From Gaetbulibacter_B jejuensis (GTDB taxonomy: Bacteria; Bacteroidota; Bacteroidia; Flavobacteriales; Flavobacteriaceae), in contig NZ_BAAAGF010000002.1 in the NCBI RefSeq assembly GCF_039524015.1, positions 62,001-126,000 of the forward strand: DNA of 64,000 nucleotides, given 5' to 3'. A program made the translations under genes and the position numbers. The notes under the pieces were generated by a model. The model made no database searches, was not told where the DNA came from, and worked only from the letters and a program-made list of their open reading frames with translations. This document shows, one piece after another, positions 50,873 through 58,780 of the stretch. Within the stretch, counting starts at the first letter, position 1. Every line of letters begins with the position of its first letter.

Positions 50873-51517
50873 TTAAGACTTATTAGCCTTAACAGTAATT
50901 TTTAATTCAATATCATCGTTGATGAACTTATCACCTAAGTTATCAAAGAACGATTTTGAACCGTATTTTACGTCCCATTTAGAACGGTCAATAGTAAATG
51001 TTTCACTAGTGATAGTAACAGAATCTCCACTTTCAGTAACCGTTACAGGAATAGTAATGTTATTAGTTTTCTCTTTTAACTTTAAGTTTCCAGATAAGTT
51101 TCCGTTTTCAAAACCAGTTACTTCAAAACCAGCAGAAGGGTATTTTTCTACGTCAAAGAAATCAGCATTTTTTAAATGACCAACTAATTTACCGTTCATT
51201 TCTTCTTCAGCAGGAATATCAGTAACAGTAATAGAATTCATGTCAATTAAAAACGTACCACTTTCAATAGCTCCATCTTTTACAGTAACTACACCGCTTT
51301 CAACAGCAATAGTTCCGTCATGGCTTCCTGTAGGTTTGTAACCTTTCCAAGTTATAGTTGAAGCAGCAGCATCCACTGAGTATTTAGTGGCTTCTGCAGT
51401 AGTTTCAGCTACTGTTTCAGCATCTGTAGTTTCAGCTTCTTTAGCCTTATCTTTACAACCAACAACTGCAAGTCCTAAAAACGCTACAAATAAAATATTT
51501 AAAAAATTAGTTTTCAT
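50873..51517 (-). CDS. YceI family lipid-binding lipoprotein
   Basis: A 214-residue lipoprotein (lipobox VVGC, Cys21) with an Ala/Glu/Thr-rich linker (about 24-45) and a YceI beta-barrel (about 46-214: KYSVDAAASTITWKGYKPTG, GTFLIDMNSITVTDI, GHLKNADFFDVEKYPSAGFE, TIDRSKWDVKYGSKSFFDN). The family binds polyprenyl-like lipids in the periplasm. A single gene with its own -7 box. Confidence 0.93.
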   Translation of the reverse strand: MKTNFLNILFVAFLGLAVVGCKDKAKEAETTDAETVAETTAEATKYSVDAAASTITWKGYKPTGSHDGTIAVESGVVTVKDGAIESGTFLIDMNSITVTDIPAEEEMNGKLVGHLKNADFFDVEKYPSAGFEVTGFENGNLSGNLKLKEKTNNITIPVTVTESGDSVTITSETFTIDRSKWDVKYGSKSFFDNLGDKFINDDIELKITVKANKS

Positions 51518-51545
51518 ATAAAGTTTAAGTTTTTGTGTTAAAGAA

Positions 51546-51553
51546 CAAATTTA
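51546..51553 (-). promoter_or_regulatory. -7 element TAAATTTG of the YceI gene
   Basis: Exact TAnnTTTG match, 28 bases before the ATG at 51517 on the minus strand. Confidence 0.5.
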
Positions 51554-51606
51554 AATATTTAAAAAGACACTTTTGTTAAAAAAGCGTAAAAAATATTTAG
51601 TGACAT

Positions 51607-51639
51607 TTTGACATTTTAATAATAATGGCAGTACTTTTG
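51607..51639 (+). promoter_or_regulatory. promoter of grpE-dnaJ: TTTG-N21-TACTTTTG
   Basis: Both Bacteroidota elements are exact, -33 TTTG (51607-51610) and -7 TACTTTTG (51632-51639), at a normal distance, 35 bases before the grpE ATG. No sigma-32 box or CIRCE repeat seen. Confidence 0.75.
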
Positions 51640-51674
51640 CCAACTATTATTCGAAGAATAAAGCGCACTTAACA

Positions 51675-52214
51675 ATGAGTAAAAAAGATAAAAGCGAACA
51701 CGCTGAAAAAGAACAAATACAAGAAGAAGTAACTACTGATACAGCTCAGATAGAAGAACTTAGCATAGAAGAAAGACTAAATGAAGATTTAGCAAAAGAA
51801 AAAGACAAGTTTATGCGTCTTTTTGCTGAATTTGAAAACTACAAAAAGCGTACTGCCAAAGAGCGTCTAGATTTATTTAAAACTGCAAGTCAGGATGTAA
51901 TGTTGGCAATGTTGCCAGTTTTAGACGATTTTGAAAGAGCTTTAACGCATATTGAAGAAGATAAAGAAGCTGAAGATTTAAGAAAAGGCGTATTGCTCAT
52001 CTACCAAAAACTATTAAAAACCCTAGAGCAAAAAGGGTTGAGTGCTATTGTAGTAGAACAAGGAGATATGTTTAATGCAGATGACCATGAAGCTATTACC
52101 CAAATTCCTGCTCCAAGCGACGATTTAAAAGGAAAAATTATAGACGTTGTTGAAAAAGGATATAAGCTAGGAGATAAGGTAATACGTTTTCCTAAAGTGG
52201 TTATTGGACAATAA
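51675..52214 (+). CDS. grpE: nucleotide exchange factor GrpE
   Basis: A 179-residue GrpE: an acidic start (about 1-35), a long dimeric helix with KDKFMRLFAEFENYKKRTAK (about 43-62) and a beta-domain with GKIIDVVEKGYKLGDKVIRF (about 153-172) and KVVIGQ. It speeds ADP release from DnaK. dnaJ starts 5 bp later; dnaK is not in the window. Confidence 0.97.
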   Translation: MSKKDKSEHAEKEQIQEEVTTDTAQIEELSIEERLNEDLAKEKDKFMRLFAEFENYKKRTAKERLDLFKTASQDVMLAMLPVLDDFERALTHIEEDKEAEDLRKGVLLIYQKLLKTLEQKGLSAIVVEQGDMFNADDHEAITQIPAPSDDLKGKIIDVVEKGYKLGDKVIRFPKVVIGQ

Positions 52215-52219
52215 AAGAT

Positions 52220-53344
52220 ATGGCAAAAAGAGATTATTACGAAGTATTAGGAGTCAGTAAACAGGCTACTGCAGCAGAAATAAAAAAAGCTTACCGTAAA
52301 ATGGCATTAAAATACCATCCTGATAAAAATCCGGATGATAAAGATGCTGAAGCTAAATTTAAAGAAGCAGCCGAAGCTTATGAAGTTTTAAGTAACGCTG
52401 ACAAGAAAGCACGTTATGACCAATTTGGTCACCAAGCATTTGAAGGCGCAGGAGGCTTTGGTGGTGGAGGCATGAATATGGATGACATATTCAGTCAGTT
52501 TGGTGATATTTTTGGAGGTGCTTTTGGTGGAGGTGGTTTCTCTGGTTTTGGAGGCGGATTTGGTGGAGGTCAAAGACGCGTTAAAGGAAGTAACTTAAGA
52601 ATTAGAGTGACTTTAACACTAGAAGAGATTGCTAATGGTGTTGAGAAAAAAATCAAAGTAAAGCGTAAAATTCAAGCACCAGGAACAACCTATAAAACTT
52701 GTGGTACTTGTAATGGAACAGGTCAGGTTACTCGAATAACCAATACCATTTTAGGTAGAATGCAAACCTCTGCACCATGTCAAACCTGTGGAGGAGCTGG
52801 TCAAACTATTGATAGAAAACCTGCTGATGCTGATGCACAAGGTTTAAAAGTTGCAGAAGAAACCGTTTCAGTAAAAATTCCTGCTGGTGTGGTAGATGGT
52901 ATGCAGCTTAAAGTTACAGGAAAAGGTAACGATGCTCCAGGTAATGGTATCTCTGGTGATTTGTTGGTTGCTATACAAGAAGAAGAGCACCCAACCTTAA
53001 AACGTGAAGGTGACAATTTGCATTACGATTTATATGTAAGTCTTCCTGATGCGGTTTTAGGAACCTCTACTGAGATTGATACTGTTACTGGTAAAGTAAG
53101 AATAAAAATAGAAGCTGGTGTTCAATCTGGTAAAATCCTTCGCTTACGCGGAAAAGGAATACCAAGTATTAACGGTTATGGTAAAGGGGATTTGCTAGTT
53201 CATGTGAATGTATGGACTCCAAAAACGCTTAATAAACAGCAAAAAGAATTTTTTGAAAACATGAGAGAAGATGAGCACTTTGCTCCAAAACCGGAAAGCA
53301 GTGACAAGTCATTTTTTGAAAAAGTTAAAGATATGTTTTCTTAA
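52220..53344 (+). CDS. dnaJ: molecular chaperone DnaJ with one zinc centre
   Basis: A 374-residue class A J-protein: J domain 1-70 with HPD (about 33-35); Gly/Phe-rich region about 75-115; zinc-finger region about 140-200; C-terminal substrate-binding domains. Normal DnaJ has four CxxCxGxG motifs, I and IV forming zinc centre 1, and II and III forming zinc centre 2. Here only two are present, CGTCNGTGQ and CQTCGGAGQ; motif I is QAPGTTYK and motif IV is a Cys-free KPADADAQGLKVAEE. Hence zinc centre 1 is absent and centre 2 kept. I believe this is normal for Flavobacteriaceae. Operon with grpE. Confidence 0.96.
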   Translation: MAKRDYYEVLGVSKQATAAEIKKAYRKMALKYHPDKNPDDKDAEAKFKEAAEAYEVLSNADKKARYDQFGHQAFEGAGGFGGGGMNMDDIFSQFGDIFGGAFGGGGFSGFGGGFGGGQRRVKGSNLRIRVTLTLEEIANGVEKKIKVKRKIQAPGTTYKTCGTCNGTGQVTRITNTILGRMQTSAPCQTCGGAGQTIDRKPADADAQGLKVAEETVSVKIPAGVVDGMQLKVTGKGNDAPGNGISGDLLVAIQEEEHPTLKREGDNLHYDLYVSLPDAVLGTSTEIDTVTGKVRIKIEAGVQSGKILRLRGKGIPSINGYGKGDLLVHVNVWTPKTLNKQQKEFFENMREDEHFAPKPESSDKSFFEKVKDMFS

Positions 53345-53370
53345 AAAACTCTTAATTTAATAAAAAACAC

Positions 53371-53468
53371 TATATTTGAATATCACTAATTAACTTTAGT
53401 GGTAATTTTTCTTTTTCATAGCAATTTTTTCCCATCCTTAATTTTTTAAGGGTGGGTTTTGTTTTTTT
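53371..53468 (+). ncRNA. candidate small RNA downstream of dnaJ
   Basis: Exact -7 box TATATTTG (53371-53378); a hairpin CACTAA / TTAGTG (53384-53401) where transcription would start; a U-rich linker with no open frame; then CCCATCCTTAA / TTAAGGGTGGG (53431-53456) and a T run. The transcript would be about 85 nt. The last stem may instead simply be the dnaJ terminator, but the box and first hairpin suggest an independent RNA. Confidence 0.45.
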
Positions 53469-53567
53469 AGACACAATTGTTGATATTTAAATGCCTATAA
53501 AAAGGCTACTTGTGTAACATTTAATATCTTTACGCAACAAATAAATATATTTCACAAAACAACATAT

Positions 53568-54494
53568 ATGAGCAATTTATTAGTGGCTAATTCTGTTTCT
53601 AAAAGTTTTGGAAACTTTAAAGCACTAAACAATGTCTCCATTTCTGTACCTACAGGAAGTATATTTGGTCTTCTTGGACCTAATGGAGCAGGGAAAACAA
53701 CACTTATTAGAATTATCAATCAAATTACAATGCCAGATGAAGGTAGCGTAATGTTAGATGGAGATGCATTGCAACCTCACCATATTCAGGATATTGGTTA
53801 TTTACCTGAAGAACGTGGACTATACAAATCCATGAAAGTTGGTGAGCAAGCATTATACTTGGCACAACTGAAAGGATTATCAAAATCTGTTGCTAAAGAG
53901 CGTCTAAAATACTGGTTTGATAAATTAGATATTGGTGATTGGTGGAATAAAAAAATACAAGAACTCAGTAAAGGACAAGCTCAAAAAATTCAATTTATAG
54001 TCACAGTTTTGCATCAACCTAAACTGTTGATTTTTGATGAACCATTTTCAGGCTTTGACCCTATAAACGCCAACTTGATTAAAGACGAGATTTTACAATT
54101 GAGAGATGAAGGAGCAACTGTTATCTTTTCAACACATCGTATGGAATCGGTTGAAGAGTTGTGCGACCACATTGCGTTAATACACGAGTCTAATAAAATA
54201 TTGGATGGTAAATTAACAGATATTAAGCGTCAGTTTAAAACCAATACTTTTGAGGTTGGACTACAAACAGATAACATTGATGAGGTGACTAAATTAATAA
54301 AAGATAAGTTTGAAGTGTTTCCAGCTACGTTTAAAAATCTTAATGACGATTTAAAGCTGAATATCAAACTAAACACAAACGACACCTCTAACGACCTACT
54401 ATCGTTTTTAACATCTAAAGCAGAAGTTCACCACTTTGTTGAAGTTGTGCCAAGTGCTAATGATATTTTTATTCAAACTGTAAAAAATAATTAA
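53568..54494 (+). CDS. ABC transporter ATP-binding protein, NatA type
   Basis: A 308-residue ABC ATPase with Walker A GPNGAGKTT (about 38-46), Q-loop in EERGLYKSM, signature LSKGQAQKIQF (about 133, LSKGQ in place of LSGGQ), Walker B LLIFDEPFSGFDP and H-loop FSTHRM. The C-terminal extension (about 225-308) is DUF4162-like, as in sodium or peptide export ATPases. First gene of a five-gene operon; the permease starts 2 bp later. Confidence 0.93.
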   Translation: MSNLLVANSVSKSFGNFKALNNVSISVPTGSIFGLLGPNGAGKTTLIRIINQITMPDEGSVMLDGDALQPHHIQDIGYLPEERGLYKSMKVGEQALYLAQLKGLSKSVAKERLKYWFDKLDIGDWWNKKIQELSKGQAQKIQFIVTVLHQPKLLIFDEPFSGFDPINANLIKDEILQLRDEGATVIFSTHRMESVEELCDHIALIHESNKILDGKLTDIKRQFKTNTFEVGLQTDNIDEVTKLIKDKFEVFPATFKNLNDDLKLNIKLNTNDTSNDLLSFLTSKAEVHHFVEVVPSANDIFIQTVKNN

Positions 54495-54496
54495 GA

Positions 54497-55810
54497 ATGA
54501 ATCATTTATCACTTATAATAAAAAGAGAATACCTTACAAAAGTTAAGAATAAATCATTCATAATCATGACAATTTTGAGTCCGTTGATTATGATTGCTCT
54601 TATTGCTGTGGTGGCTTATTTGACTCAGCTTAACAATAATAAAGAACGTACTATTGCCATTTTAGACGAGTCAGGATTGGTAAGCGATATTTTTAAAGAT
54701 ACAGAACATACCACTTACAAAGTTTTAACTAATACTACTCTTGAAGCCGCTAAGGAAGACGTAAAAACTAATGAAACTTATGGTTTATTGTACATCACCA
54801 AAAGTGCAGATACCACTCAGTTTTATAACAATGTTACGTTTTACTCAGAAGACACACCATCTTTAACTGTAATATCTTCTTTAGAAAACAAACTCGAAAA
54901 GAAATTTCAGGATATAAAATTGGAAAGAGATGGAGTAGACTTAGAGAAGATAAAATCTTCAAAAACAAGTGTTGATATTTCGCAGGAAAGCTTTTCAGGA
55001 GAAACCACTTCAAAAATTGATAATGTATTAAAATTAGCTTTTGGTGGTATAGCAGGTTACTTACTGTTCATGTTTATCATTATTTATGGAAACATGATTA
55101 TGAGAAGCGTTATCGAGGAAAAAACCAGTAGAATAATTGAAGTCATCATTTCTTCAGTAAAGCCTATTCAGCTTATGATGGGTAAGATTATTGGAACATC
55201 CTTAGCAGGAATTACGCAATTTGTAATTTGGGTGATTTTAGGAGGTTTAATGATGCTTATTGTCTCTACAATTTTCGGAATTGATTTCAGTGAGATGCAA
55301 TCCTCTCAACAACAGCTAATGCAGCAAGCAATGGAGAGTCCTGAGTTTGAGTCGCAACTAAAACTTGCTTTTGCAGCATTTCAAAACTTACCAATAGCTA
55401 ACCTCATACTCGCATTCATCTTTTTCTTTGTTGGAGGCTATTTACTGTACAGTTCTCTATATGCAGCCATTGGTGCAGCAGTAGATAATGAAACAGACAC
55501 ACAACAGTTTATGATGCCTATTCTAATGCCTTTAATTTTGGCAGTATATGTTGGCGTATTCACAGTAATTGAAGATCCACACGGAACCGTTTCAACAGTA
55601 TTCTCATTTATTCCGTTAACCTCTCCTGTGGTTATGCTTATGCGTATTCCTTTTGGAGTACCAATTTGGCAACAACTATTGTCATTGGCATTATTAATTG
55701 GTACATTTATGTTTACGGTTTGGTTTGCAGCAAAAATTTACAGAGTAGGTATTTTAATGTATGGTAAAAAACCAAGCTACAAAGAGCTTTATAAATGGTT
55801 GAAATACTAA
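54497..55810 (+). CDS. ABC transporter permease, NatB type
   Basis: A 437-residue permease: one N-terminal span (about 19-42), a long extracytoplasmic loop (about 45-185) and five C-terminal spans (from about 188), the ABC2_membrane_3 plan. Motifs MIIVYGNM-like IIIYGNMIMRSVIEEKTSRI and EVIISSVKPIQLMMGKIIG are family hallmarks. With the ATPase it likely exports sodium or a small hydrophobic compound. Pairs with an MscS channel 4 bp downstream, which makes an envelope or osmotic link likely. Confidence 0.93.
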   Translation: MNHLSLIIKREYLTKVKNKSFIIMTILSPLIMIALIAVVAYLTQLNNNKERTIAILDESGLVSDIFKDTEHTTYKVLTNTTLEAAKEDVKTNETYGLLYITKSADTTQFYNNVTFYSEDTPSLTVISSLENKLEKKFQDIKLERDGVDLEKIKSSKTSVDISQESFSGETTSKIDNVLKLAFGGIAGYLLFMFIIIYGNMIMRSVIEEKTSRIIEVIISSVKPIQLMMGKIIGTSLAGITQFVIWVILGGLMMLIVSTIFGIDFSEMQSSQQQLMQQAMESPEFESQLKLAFAAFQNLPIANLILAFIFFFVGGYLLYSSLYAAIGAAVDNETDTQQFMMPILMPLILAVYVGVFTVIEDPHGTVSTVFSFIPLTSPVVMLMRIPFGVPIWQQLLSLALLIGTFMFTVWFAAKIYRVGILMYGKKPSYKELYKWLKY

Positions 55811-55814
55811 TTGC

Positions 55815-56648
55815 ATGAAAGATTTTTTAAAAACTTTAAAAGAATCTTACAAGATTACTGATAATATCTCCATAAGCATCATGGATGTTATTATATTGGT
55901 TGTAGTCTTGGTTATTGCAAGTGTAATATTAAGACTTATTCGTAAGCTAATTACTAGAAATCTACCGTATTCTGATAAGCAAAAATTTAAAGTAGTTTTT
56001 TCCTACGGAAGATGGTTTATATATGTTGTAATAATGCTAATAACGCTACACACTTTAGGTGTAAATGTTACTGGTATTTTTGCAGCATCAGCAGCACTTT
56101 TAATTGGTATTGGTCTTGCGCTACAGACCTTGTTTCAAGATATTATTTCAGGTGTTTTTATACTTATAGATCAAACAGTACACGTTGGAGATATTATTGA
56201 AATAGATGGAAAAGTAGGACGTGTTGAAGAAATTAAATTAAGAACAACTCGAGCAGTAACTATAGATAATAAAGTGTTAATTATTCCTAATCACTTATAC
56301 TTAACCAATACTTTATACAATTGGACTCAAAACGGAACTATAACTAGAGATAGTGTGTCAGTTGGTGTTGCTTATGGAAGTGATGTACAGTTGGTTAAAA
56401 AGCTGTTGTTACAAGCTGCCAATTCGCATCCTGATACTTTAAGCGAACCAGAAACAGCTGTTGTTTTTACCGATTTTGGAGACAGTTCACTTAACTTTAA
56501 AGTGGTTTTTACGCTTAATGATAGTTTTAAAGGACAATTTCCGAGAAGCGATATTCGTTTTGAAATTGACCGATTATTTAGAGAGCATAATATATCTATA
56601 CCATTTCCGCAAAGAGATATTCACATTATATCAAAACCTAAAGAATAA
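55815..56648 (+). CDS. mechanosensitive channel, MscS family
   Basis: A 277-residue MscS-type channel with about three spans (about 22-45, 65-85, 90-115), the pore helix with Ala/Gly rhythm (AASAALLIGIGLALQTLFQD), a beta domain (VHVGDIIEIDGKVGRVEEI, LIIPNHLYLTNTLYNWT) and alpha/beta C-terminus. It opens on membrane tension to release solutes. Third gene of the operon; the next gene starts 3 bp after. Confidence 0.95.
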   Translation: MKDFLKTLKESYKITDNISISIMDVIILVVVLVIASVILRLIRKLITRNLPYSDKQKFKVVFSYGRWFIYVVIMLITLHTLGVNVTGIFAASAALLIGIGLALQTLFQDIISGVFILIDQTVHVGDIIEIDGKVGRVEEIKLRTTRAVTIDNKVLIIPNHLYLTNTLYNWTQNGTITRDSVSVGVAYGSDVQLVKKLLLQAANSHPDTLSEPETAVVFTDFGDSSLNFKVVFTLNDSFKGQFPRSDIRFEIDRLFREHNISIPFPQRDIHIISKPKE

Positions 56649-56651
56649 AAC

Positions 56652-57815
56652 ATGCCTAAAATATTAATTATAGAAGACGAAGCAGCTATTAGAAGAGTAT
56701 TGGTTAAAATACTATCAGAAGAAAATGACACTTATGAGGTTTTTGAAGCTGAAGATGGTCTTGTTGGAATTGAAAAGATTAAAAAAGACGATTTTGACCT
56801 AGTACTTTGCGATATAAAAATGCCAAAAATGGATGGTGTTGAGGTTTTAGAAGCTGTTAAAAAGTTAAAACCTGAAACTCCTATGGTTATGATTTCTGGT
56901 CATGGAGATCTTGATACCGCTGTAAATACCATGCGACTTGGTGCGTTTGATTATATTTCAAAACCACCAGATCTTAATAGGTTGCTGAATACTGTTCGTA
57001 TTGCTTTAGATAGAAAAGAACTTGTGGTTGAGAACACTAGGCTTAAAAAGAAAGTGAGCAAAAACTATGAGATGATAGGTGAGAGTAAGGCGATTCTTCA
57101 TATTAAAGAAATGATAGAAAAAGTGTCTGCTACAGACGCTCGTGTACTTATTACTGGACCAAACGGAACAGGAAAAGAGCTCGTAGCGCATTGGTTACAT
57201 CAAAAAAGTGATCGTTCTAAAGGTCCTTTAATAGAGGTGAACTGTGCTGCAATTCCGTCAGAACTTATCGAGAGTGAATTATTTGGCCATGTAAAAGGTG
57301 CGTTTACTAGTGCTGTTAAAGACAGGGCAGGTAAGTTTGAAGCGGCTAATGGAGGTACTATTTTTCTCGATGAAATTGGTGATATGAGTTTGTCTGCTCA
57401 AGCTAAAGTTCTTAGAGCATTACAGGAAAATAAAATTCAGCGCGTAGGTAACGATAAAGACATAAAAGTAGATGTAAGAGTTGTTGCTGCAACTAACAAA
57501 GATTTGAAAAAGGAAATCGCTGACGGAAAGTTTAGAGAAGATTTGTACCATAGGTTAGCGGTAATATTAATTCAAGTGCCAGCCTTAAATGATAGGAGAG
57601 AAGACATTCCGTTATTGGTGGATTTCTTTGCCAATAAAATAGCGACAGAACAAGGCTCAACCAAAAAAGAATTCTCTGATAAGGCTATAAAACTGTTACA
57701 AGAATATGATTGGACTGGTAACATTAGAGAGTTAAGAAACGTAGTAGAACGTTTAATTATTCTTGGTGAAAAAATAGTGAGCGAAAATGACGTGAAGTTG
57801 TTTGCTTCAAAATAA
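56652..57815 (+). CDS. sigma-54-activator-like response regulator without DNA-binding domain
   Basis: A 387-residue protein: receiver domain 1-120 (phospho-acceptor Asp54 in VLCDIKMPKM), AAA+ domain about 143-370 (Walker A GPNGTGKE about 170-177, Walker B GGTIFLDEIGDM). Two features are unusual: the sigma-54 contact loop GAFTGA reads GAFTSA (216-221), and the protein stops at DVKLFASK with no Fis-type helix-turn-helix. I recall this pattern from many Flavobacteriia. It probably acts from solution on an unknown holoenzyme or as a non-transcriptional AAA+ machine. No histidine kinase is in the operon; ppk2 follows 11 bp later. Confidence 0.93.
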   Translation: MPKILIIEDEAAIRRVLVKILSEENDTYEVFEAEDGLVGIEKIKKDDFDLVLCDIKMPKMDGVEVLEAVKKLKPETPMVMISGHGDLDTAVNTMRLGAFDYISKPPDLNRLLNTVRIALDRKELVVENTRLKKKVSKNYEMIGESKAILHIKEMIEKVSATDARVLITGPNGTGKELVAHWLHQKSDRSKGPLIEVNCAAIPSELIESELFGHVKGAFTSAVKDRAGKFEAANGGTIFLDEIGDMSLSAQAKVLRALQENKIQRVGNDKDIKVDVRVVAATNKDLKKEIADGKFREDLYHRLAVILIQVPALNDRREDIPLLVDFFANKIATEQGSTKKEFSDKAIKLLQEYDWTGNIRELRNVVERLIILGEKIVSENDVKLFASK

Positions 57816-57826
57816 AACCTAACCGT

Positions 57827-58708
57827 ATGAAAAAAAACATTGATATCAACGATTTTAAGGTAACGCAAAACATTTCTTTAAAAAATGTAAGTACTACCTA
57901 TGACCTTGGAGCTGATAAAGATAAGATTGAAGATGAAATGGAAGAGGTGTGCGAAGACCTTGCTGATATTCAAAATGCAATGTATGCGCATGGTAAATAT
58001 GCTGTTTTAATTTGTATTCAAGGTATGGATACAGCAGGAAAAGACAGTATGATACGCGAGGTTTTTAAGGAGCTAAACGCAAGAGGTGTTGTGGTGCATA
58101 GCTTTAAAGTTCCAACCGAATTAGAGCTTAAACACGATTACCTTTGGAGGCATTACATTGCTTTACCTGCTCGTGGAAAGTTTGGAGTTTTTAATCGTAC
58201 GCATTACGAAAATGTATTGGTAACAAGAGTGCATCCTAATTATATTTTAAATGAAAACTTGCCTGATGTTCATTCGGTAGAAGATGTTAACGAAGCCTTT
58301 TGGGATAAACGTTTTGAACAAATTAATAATTTTGAAAAACACATTGCTGATAACGGAACTATTATCTTCAAATTCTTTTTACACCTTTCAAAAGAAGAAC
58401 AGAAAAACCGATTACTTCGTAGGTTGGAAAAACAAGAAAAGAACTGGAAATTTTCTCCAGGCGATTTAAAAGAGCGCAAACTTTGGGACAACTATCAAGA
58501 GTGCTATGAAGATGCTATTAATAGAACGTCTAAAGCACATGCACCTTGGTACACTATTCCTGCTGATGATAAACCTACAGCACGTTATATTGTAGCCAAA
58601 ATTTTATACAATACACTGAAGCAGTATGACGATATCAAGGAGCCTGAATTAGATGATGACGTAAAAGAAAACCTTCATATTTACAAACAGCAATTAGAAA
58701 ACGAATAA
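57827..58708 (+). CDS. polyphosphate kinase 2 family protein
   Basis: A 293-residue PPK2. Walker A GMDTAGKDS (about 66-74), the lid-region motif NRTHYENVLVTRVHP and the second half WKFSPGDLKERKLWDNYQE with HAPWYTIPADDK are class landmarks. It transfers phosphate between polyphosphate and nucleotides; PPK2 class I and III cannot be told apart here. Last gene of the ABC-MscS-response regulator operon, so phosphate reserve chemistry may be tied to osmotic or sodium stress. Confidence 0.93.
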   Translation: MKKNIDINDFKVTQNISLKNVSTTYDLGADKDKIEDEMEEVCEDLADIQNAMYAHGKYAVLICIQGMDTAGKDSMIREVFKELNARGVVVHSFKVPTELELKHDYLWRHYIALPARGKFGVFNRTHYENVLVTRVHPNYILNENLPDVHSVEDVNEAFWDKRFEQINNFEKHIADNGTIIFKFFLHLSKEEQKNRLLRRLEKQEKNWKFSPGDLKERKLWDNYQECYEDAINRTSKAHAPWYTIPADDKPTARYIVAKILYNTLKQYDDIKEPELDDDVKENLHIYKQQLENE

Positions 58709-58780
58709 GTTTTTAAGTTTTCTTTTAGAGTTTAATGTCATTTAAAACTTATCTTTAGCTTTTTAAAACATTAACCATCT

